Source of the DNA: Bipalium vagum | Taxonomy: Eukaryota; Platyhelminthes; Tricladida; Geoplanidae | DNA length: 31,152 nt | Direction of reading: 5' to 3' | Assembly: GCA_037834085.1 (NCBI GenBank) | Contig: JBBMKC010257794.1 | Coordinates: forward strand, 1-31,152 | Shown here: positions 26,835 to 31,152 of the stretch, piece after piece | Layout: the number at the start of each line of letters is the position of its first letter | Position numbering within the stretch: the stretch's first letter is position 1 | The notes under the pieces: model-generated | Databases searched by the model: none | The model's input: only the letters and a program-made list of their open reading frames with translations | Told to the model about the DNA's origin: nothing | Translations under genes and position numbers: made by a program

Positions 26835-28048
26835 AACCTTACACTTGTAAGGACCAATTCTATATTTGTGTTTATAAGTTTCAATTGCAAATTCGTGTCA
26901 AATGACGCATTTACCCAACGATATATTTTATTTTTTTCGTTTTTCTGTATGTCTTTACTTTGTAAATAAAATTATTTTTGTGTCTAATTATGCTGAAAAT
27001 ACGTATTATAAAAATAAGACAACAATTTCTATTAAATCATTAATATATAATATTACCAACAATTGTTATTGTATTATTATTGTATAGATTTATTGTTGTT
27101 TTGTCTTATTACCTCAAGGATGTGTCTTCAATTGTTGTTGTTTTCATACTAAATGTGGTTTCTCTACTGTTATTGTGACTTATTATTAGTCTTTATTTTT
27201 ATTATTACTGGTCAAAATACATGATCATTCCATTTCTGTATTTATTTCAATAGGCCTATTGTTAATTTTGTATAAATTTTATTTCTTTTAATTATCTATT
27301 GTCTATTGAAAGTAGTGCAACTTCAATATGTGATTTCAGTTGGTTTTGTTGTAAATGGTTGTCGTAAATTTTGCAGTTTTCATAAAATAGAAGTAACACT
27401 GTTGAAATTGAAATGTATGTTTTAATGTCGATCTTTATTACTTCTATATACTCATGTAATATATACGTTGATGTTGTTATATCCCTTGATTAAATGCTTC
27501 CAGACATCTTTTGCCAAAGAATTTAACCAATGCAACATTTTTTTTCATTTGAAATAACGGATATCTGTTCCAGTTTGTTTTGTAATATATTTTGAGCTTT
27601 TTTATTCGGTTTTGTTATTAATTGTCTTACTCTTAAATTTTGAGTTGGTTTCATGTCAATTTTCGAAGATCGTTTATCTATTTAGATAACAGTTAGTCAA
27701 GATAGACGCAAAATATAAAAAAATTTGAGTTAATAGTACGAAAATAGGAAATAAAAAAGGAATGTTAATTTAGATTAATTTGTGAGACCAAGTTGTTTTA
27801 CTAAAATAGGCTATTTATTGTTAAATTATTAGGTTTTAGAATTTTTGGCACATTTTGCTTAATAAATTAAAATTGTAAATAATTCAAAGAACTTATTTAA
27901 TGATCATTTAATATTATATAGCATTTAAGATCTCATTGCTTTCTTTAAAGTGTTAATCTATTTTGATTTTAAATTAAAAATTGACTACCTTTTTCCCACT
28001 TTAATGTGGGATGTCGTGTCTCGATTTACACAAAATTTATTTTTGAGT
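26835..28048. other. T-rich intergenic DNA after the zinc-finger gene
   Basis: It probably begins with the 3' flank of the zinc-finger gene. No coding or repeat signal is seen before the mariner fragment. Confidence 0.5.
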
Positions 28049-28209
28049 TTTGACTCGGCACAAAAGGAGCTGAAACTGCTCAAAAAGTTAGAGGTTTTGG
28101 GCCATGGTATTGTAAATCTGTCAACAGTACGATGTTTATACCAGAAGTTTCGTAATGGAGATTTATCCCTTGAAGATGCGGAAAGAATTGGCCGTCATTC
28201 AAAATTCAA
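28049..28209 (+). mobile_element. Mariner DNA-binding-domain fragment
   Basis: The open frame reads VLGHGIVNLSTVRCLYQKF and then RNGDLSLEDAERIGRHSKF. This matches the second helix-turn-helix and the following acidic motif of mariner transposases (xFGxGTVxxxTVxRWFQKFRNGDxSLEDExRSGRPS). The Trp-Phe of WFQKF is LY here and GRPS has become GRHS. The frame ends at about 28259 with no catalytic domain after it. This copy is more similar to the consensus than the one at 1225 and has no internal stop over its roughly 50 residues. Confidence 0.75.
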
Positions 28210-28364
28210 AAGTATGGGGTTTATGAAAGTAAAACAAGCAGAGTTCTCTAACTTTATATAGATAGTGTAGGAAGTGGAAAACATATTCAAGACTTTTACG
28301 AAGAGGGTTCATTGCCAAGACGACGCTTCAGTAATGATTTTTAGTTCAACAAAATTAGGATTAT

Positions 28365-28440
28365 AAAAGGGGACCCAGCGAGTTTGGGTTAGGGTTAGGA
28401 CGACCCGGGGACTCATTGTCACTCCTGCTGAGGCATTTAT
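28365..28440. other. GC-rich patch with two telomere-like units
   Basis: The block contains gggttagggttagg at 28386-28399, two TTAGGG units in the animal telomere register. It is flanked by cgacccgggg and cactcctgctgagg. It is far more GC-rich than the DNA on either side. It could be an interstitial telomere-like trace, part of a mobile element or an insertion product. On the minus strand one short frame reads SPGRPNPNPNSLGP. Confidence 0.5.
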
Positions 28441-28820
28441 CTATTGTTTTTTGTGTTTTTTTCTTAATAATTTATTGGTGATAGTTAATATTATAATTTT
28501 AAAATTTGATTCGATTGCATATTTTATTATTATTCTTTGATATTTTGCGAACAGTGGAACATTTTGACGTTGTACTTATTTTTGAGTGATACTGATAGCG
28601 TGAGTGATTGAGATTTCTTTGCAGTTTTGCGTAAAAATAAAGTTTTATTGTGATGGAGTTTTGATTCAAATGGAGTTTAACTTTGTGCAGCGACAATAGA
28701 ATCGCGAACACAACAAATTAAAATGAGTTTTTGATGTACGAGTTCAAGTTACTTTTAAGTTATAATAGTAAAATGTCTAAGAACTGCTCTGTTTTTTGTT
28801 TTATATTGTTCTTTTGATTA

Positions 28821-29051
28821 TTCTTTTTTATTGGATTGACTGGTAGGATTGGGAGCCTCAACAAATACATTCATGTTAACATCCACTTTTTCATTCAAAG
28901 AATCATTTCTGGTTTATATTTTAAGTTCATTATCCTGCGATCGAATCACTAATATCGTTTCATATTCAATTATGTATGACAATTTCTCTCAACTCTTCAA
29001 TTCTTTTTCAATTCTTCTTTTCAACTCTTTTCTTTCATTGTCCATAGTCAT
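28821..29051 (-). pseudogene. Decayed coiled-coil coding remnant of unknown family
   Basis: Minus-strand fragments read NERKELKRRIEKELK, then SQDNELKI, then NEKVDVNMNVFVEAPNPTSQ. These look like a charged coiled coil followed by a Pro/Ser/Asn linker. The region is broken and no family was recognised. It may be from a mobile element or a lost host gene. The plus strand is open across the same stretch, but its Ser/Phe-rich product looks like antisense. Confidence 0.3.
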
Positions 29052-29055
29052 GTAA

Positions 29056-29923
29056 GCTACTGTAATTACTTTTGTCGTTTTTAAATGGTATCTTTTGATC
29101 ACTCCCTAACGGTAGCAAAAAATTTTACTCATAAAGTGTTCCCTTCGCTCGCTCATACATATTTTTATAAAAATCAACTGCAAAAAAAATTTTAATTTTA
29201 TTTTAATATTATTTATTATTTTACGGATGTCTTCTTTATCCTTTGTTTTTTTGTGGCGGCATCATTTAAAATTTTATTATTACTTTCAACTATTTTAAAA
29301 TTTTTTTTATTTGATTTTGTTAATTCAAATTGCCATTTTTGAGTAATTCAAGAAATAATACAAAATGTTTGTAAAGCTTATTATATTTTAATTCAAGATT
29401 CCTTTCTAATTCTCTTAAATTTTTTGGTCATTTTTAGAATCAATATAATAATAATATTTTAGTCACTATCCCGATAATTCCAATGACTATTGGTAGCGCC
29501 AATGACTCTAAGATAACTACTGGAGTCAAAAATGAACTAAGTTTTATTTACTGCATTTAATGAAATTTAATAATAACAAAGATTGTTGTGATTGGACACT
29601 TAAAGATAATAATTGAGAACATAGAGAAAAGAAAATCAAATCAACGGACGCTGCGTAATCAATTTTTGATAATGCTACTTTTTATCGGTCAATACAATGA
29701 TTTGTGTAAAAATATGTTTTGAGAAACGTGGAGAATGGAAATCATAAAGATCAGATGACGTCAAAGTGCTGTGATTTAAGGGTAAGATATTTTGTCTCTC
29801 ATAAATCGCTCGCTTCTTGAAAGAAACTCATCTTAGTCATTTTTCGTGGTTGTCAAGTCCTACTGTTTCACGTTGTCGCTGTTATTGGTTCTTTACAAAA
29901 TTAATTTTTCATATACTATTCAT
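29056..29923. other. Intergenic or 3' flanking DNA of mixed composition
   Basis: No gene is assigned. A gcgagcgaaggg stretch (minus strand) lies near 29143-29154. A duplicated ccaatgact occurs near 29478-29500. If the exon at 29924 is real, the right part is its 3' UTR. Confidence 0.35.
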
Positions 29924-30002
29924 TTACTTGACAACTTCCATTTCTGTCGGAAAGACATACGTGTCGGTTTGAATATTTTCTTCATCACCGCCAATCTTCG
30001 AT
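29924..30002 (-). CDS. Candidate terminal exon encoding an acidic C-terminal tail
   Basis: On the minus strand, after an ATAATAG acceptor, a 79-nt frame reads SKIGGDEENIQTDTYVFPTE and then MEVVK before TAA at 29924-29926. Amino-acid and codon use (many C- or G-ending codons) look more like coding DNA than the surroundings. Without splicing at 30003 the frame extends upstream into a hydrophobic stretch (LIYILRTLFIYIGTFIYN), which would make a membrane segment plus cytoplasmic tail. The family is unknown. It may belong to the same gene as the exon at 30568, but no phase-compatible link was found. Confidence 0.35.
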
Positions 30003-30547
30003 CTATTATAAATGAAGGTACCAATGTATATGAATAAAGTACGTAATATGTAAATCAATATTTCCAAATTTTAATTTTAACACAAAAGAATAAATGTTTC
30101 GATTTCAATAAATGTTCTGTTACTTCAAATTTTTCATGAAAAGAGTGGCTTTCTGGTGATTTTATTTATTCTTTAAATTCCTTCTAGATCCTAGAAAGAG
30201 TTAAATTGGACATTTTCATATCTGTAATATAATAATATTTTTAATTTTTTACTAATTATTTACTTAGGAATCTATTAAATTAATGTAAATAAACAAAACA
30301 TATTTATAATTTTAATATTAAATTTTCTATGTTAAAACTTTTTTCCGCACAAAATTTTTTTTATTACATTAATCTTAAATAAATAAATAACATAAATATC
30401 GAAAAAAATAAAAACATTTCATTTCGACAAAAGTAAACATTTACCAAATATTTTTATATGAAATAAAAATTAAAAGATTTGTCTTTAATTTATAAAGCAA
30501 GCAATTAAATATCTCAATTTGCTTAAGAAATATTTAAGTTTACTTTT

Positions 30548-30571
30548 CACGGTGACTTATGGGACACCCTG
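30548..30571 (+). repeat. Transposon-like terminal sequence (gtgacttatgggacaccctg)
   Basis: Read outwards on the minus strand this starts cagggtgtcccataagtcac, a form typical of mariner/Tc1-like terminal repeats. It is bordered by TA at 30572-30573. No inverted partner was seen in the window, so it may be a solo end of a decayed element lying to its left. Confidence 0.45.
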
Positions 30572-30682
30572 TATAATAAACGACGATCCTGATATTCGTG
30601 TGCTTATTAATGCCAAATTTGTTGGTGTCACTTTCTCCACGGTGTTGGGTTTACCCAAGACACCCTCTCGGGGAGGGGAAAT
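30568..30682 (-). CDS. Candidate exon with the first half of a fibronectin type III domain
   Basis: On the minus strand a good acceptor (TTTTCTTTGGTTAG) precedes a 115-nt frame. It reads PPREGVLGKPNTVEKVTPTN, then LALISTRISGSSFIIQ, and ends with one base before GT. This resembles the opening strands of fibronectin type III domains (PGKPxxxxVTxTSLxLxWxxPxxxGxSxIxGY), with the central Trp missing. Such domains occur in adhesion receptors and muscle giant proteins. The end of the frame coincides with a transposon-like terminus. No second half was found downstream. The plus strand is also open here and ends GLPKTPSRGGEI, but fits nothing known. Confidence 0.4.
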
Positions 30683-30689
30683 CTAACCA

Positions 30690-31152
30690 AAGAAAATCAT
30701 AAAAACGGTATAGATGTTAAAAAATAATAATAATATTAATAATTAAATTTAATTAACACTTGAAAAACAATTAAAAATTCCAGATATTTTTATTTTGAAA
30801 ATACTTAGGAAATAAAATAACCCCCCAAAAGTATTTTTTATTTTTAAAGAAGTCCAAAAGAGGTATTTTGTAAATATTAATGATCATCAGAAAATTTTTT
30901 TTAGGGAATTTTAGAATTTTAATAAAATTTTTAGAATTTTAAGTGTTAAGGTTTGGCGATGATTTGTTGAACTGATATGAAATAACAAGAATTTAGATAC
31001 CTTAACAAGATTTCGACTCTCAGAAGGATTTATGGATGAACGTAAGGAGCACAATAACACAATAAAAACAATTATCAAAACGATCACAATTAACTAAGAG
31101 AACTCGATTTAATATCAAAATCTTTATTATAAATTCTGATTTTACAAACGTT
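30690..31152. other. AT-rich DNA at the right edge
   Basis: No feature is supported. If the fibronectin-like exon is real, this is the intron upstream of it. Confidence 0.4.

Noticed and set aside
26699-26890. Minus-strand frame overlapping the end of the zinc-finger exon
   Set aside because: It is antisense to the last finger and the 3' UTR and resembles nothing.
29837-30037. Plus-strand frame with a hydrophobic start (SYCFTLSLLLVLY)
   Set aside because: It has no ATG, and the minus strand of the same segment reads a better balanced acidic tail. I take this frame as its antisense.
30650-30682. Resemblance of the minus strand (ISPPREGV) to the PP1-A tail (ITPPRGGV)
   Set aside because: Only about eight residues agree, and the downstream sequence fits a fibronectin domain instead. 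Probably chance.
30490-30686. Plus-strand frame ending GLPKTPSRGGEI
   Set aside because: It has no ATG and no family match; the minus-strand fibronectin-like reading explains the segment better.

Overview
The window looks like animal nuclear DNA from a very AT-rich invertebrate. It carries protein phosphatase 1 (PP1) genes broken by GT-AG introns, a C2H2 zinc-finger gene, and decayed Tc1/mariner-superfamily transposons. Many introns are only 43-65 nt, others 1.2-10.7 kb. Small introns with an AT-rich genome would fit a flatworm, an orthonectid or another reduced invertebrate, but I cannot fix the taxon. Nothing points to a prokaryote, plasmid or CRISPR array.

Layout, left to right. 1-3863 is intergenic with a mariner fossil near 1225-1815. 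3864-7707 (minus) is a complete five-exon PP1 catalytic subunit (PP1-A, 330 aa), very close to animal PP1 alpha. 8158-8700 (minus) is a strongly decayed transposase visible only as broken frames. 10007-11087 (plus) is a second, divergent four-exon PP1 (PP1-B, 311 aa) with every catalytic residue but no regulatory tail. 12160-12925 is a Tc1 fossil with one visible terminal inverted repeat. 14024-26764 (plus) is a multi-finger gene: a short first exon (uncertain), a 173-nt exon, a 37-nt microexon, a 10.7-kb intron and a 1578-nt terminal exon. 28049-28209 is a mariner DNA-binding-domain fragment. 28365-29055 holds GC-richer odd sequence with two telomere-like units and a decayed coiled-coil remnant. 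29924-30682 (minus) holds two candidate exons, one resembling the start of a fibronectin type III domain.

How the parts relate. The PP1 genes lie head to head, 2.3 kb apart, and are paralogues: the first and last introns interrupt the same codons in the same phase, while the middle introns differ. PP1-A is the likely housekeeping phosphatase. PP1-B probably has a narrower role. The zinc-finger gene is a probable DNA-binding regulator with no visible functional link to the phosphatases. Exon structures come from reading frames, splice consensus and family alignment from memory; no transcript data were available.
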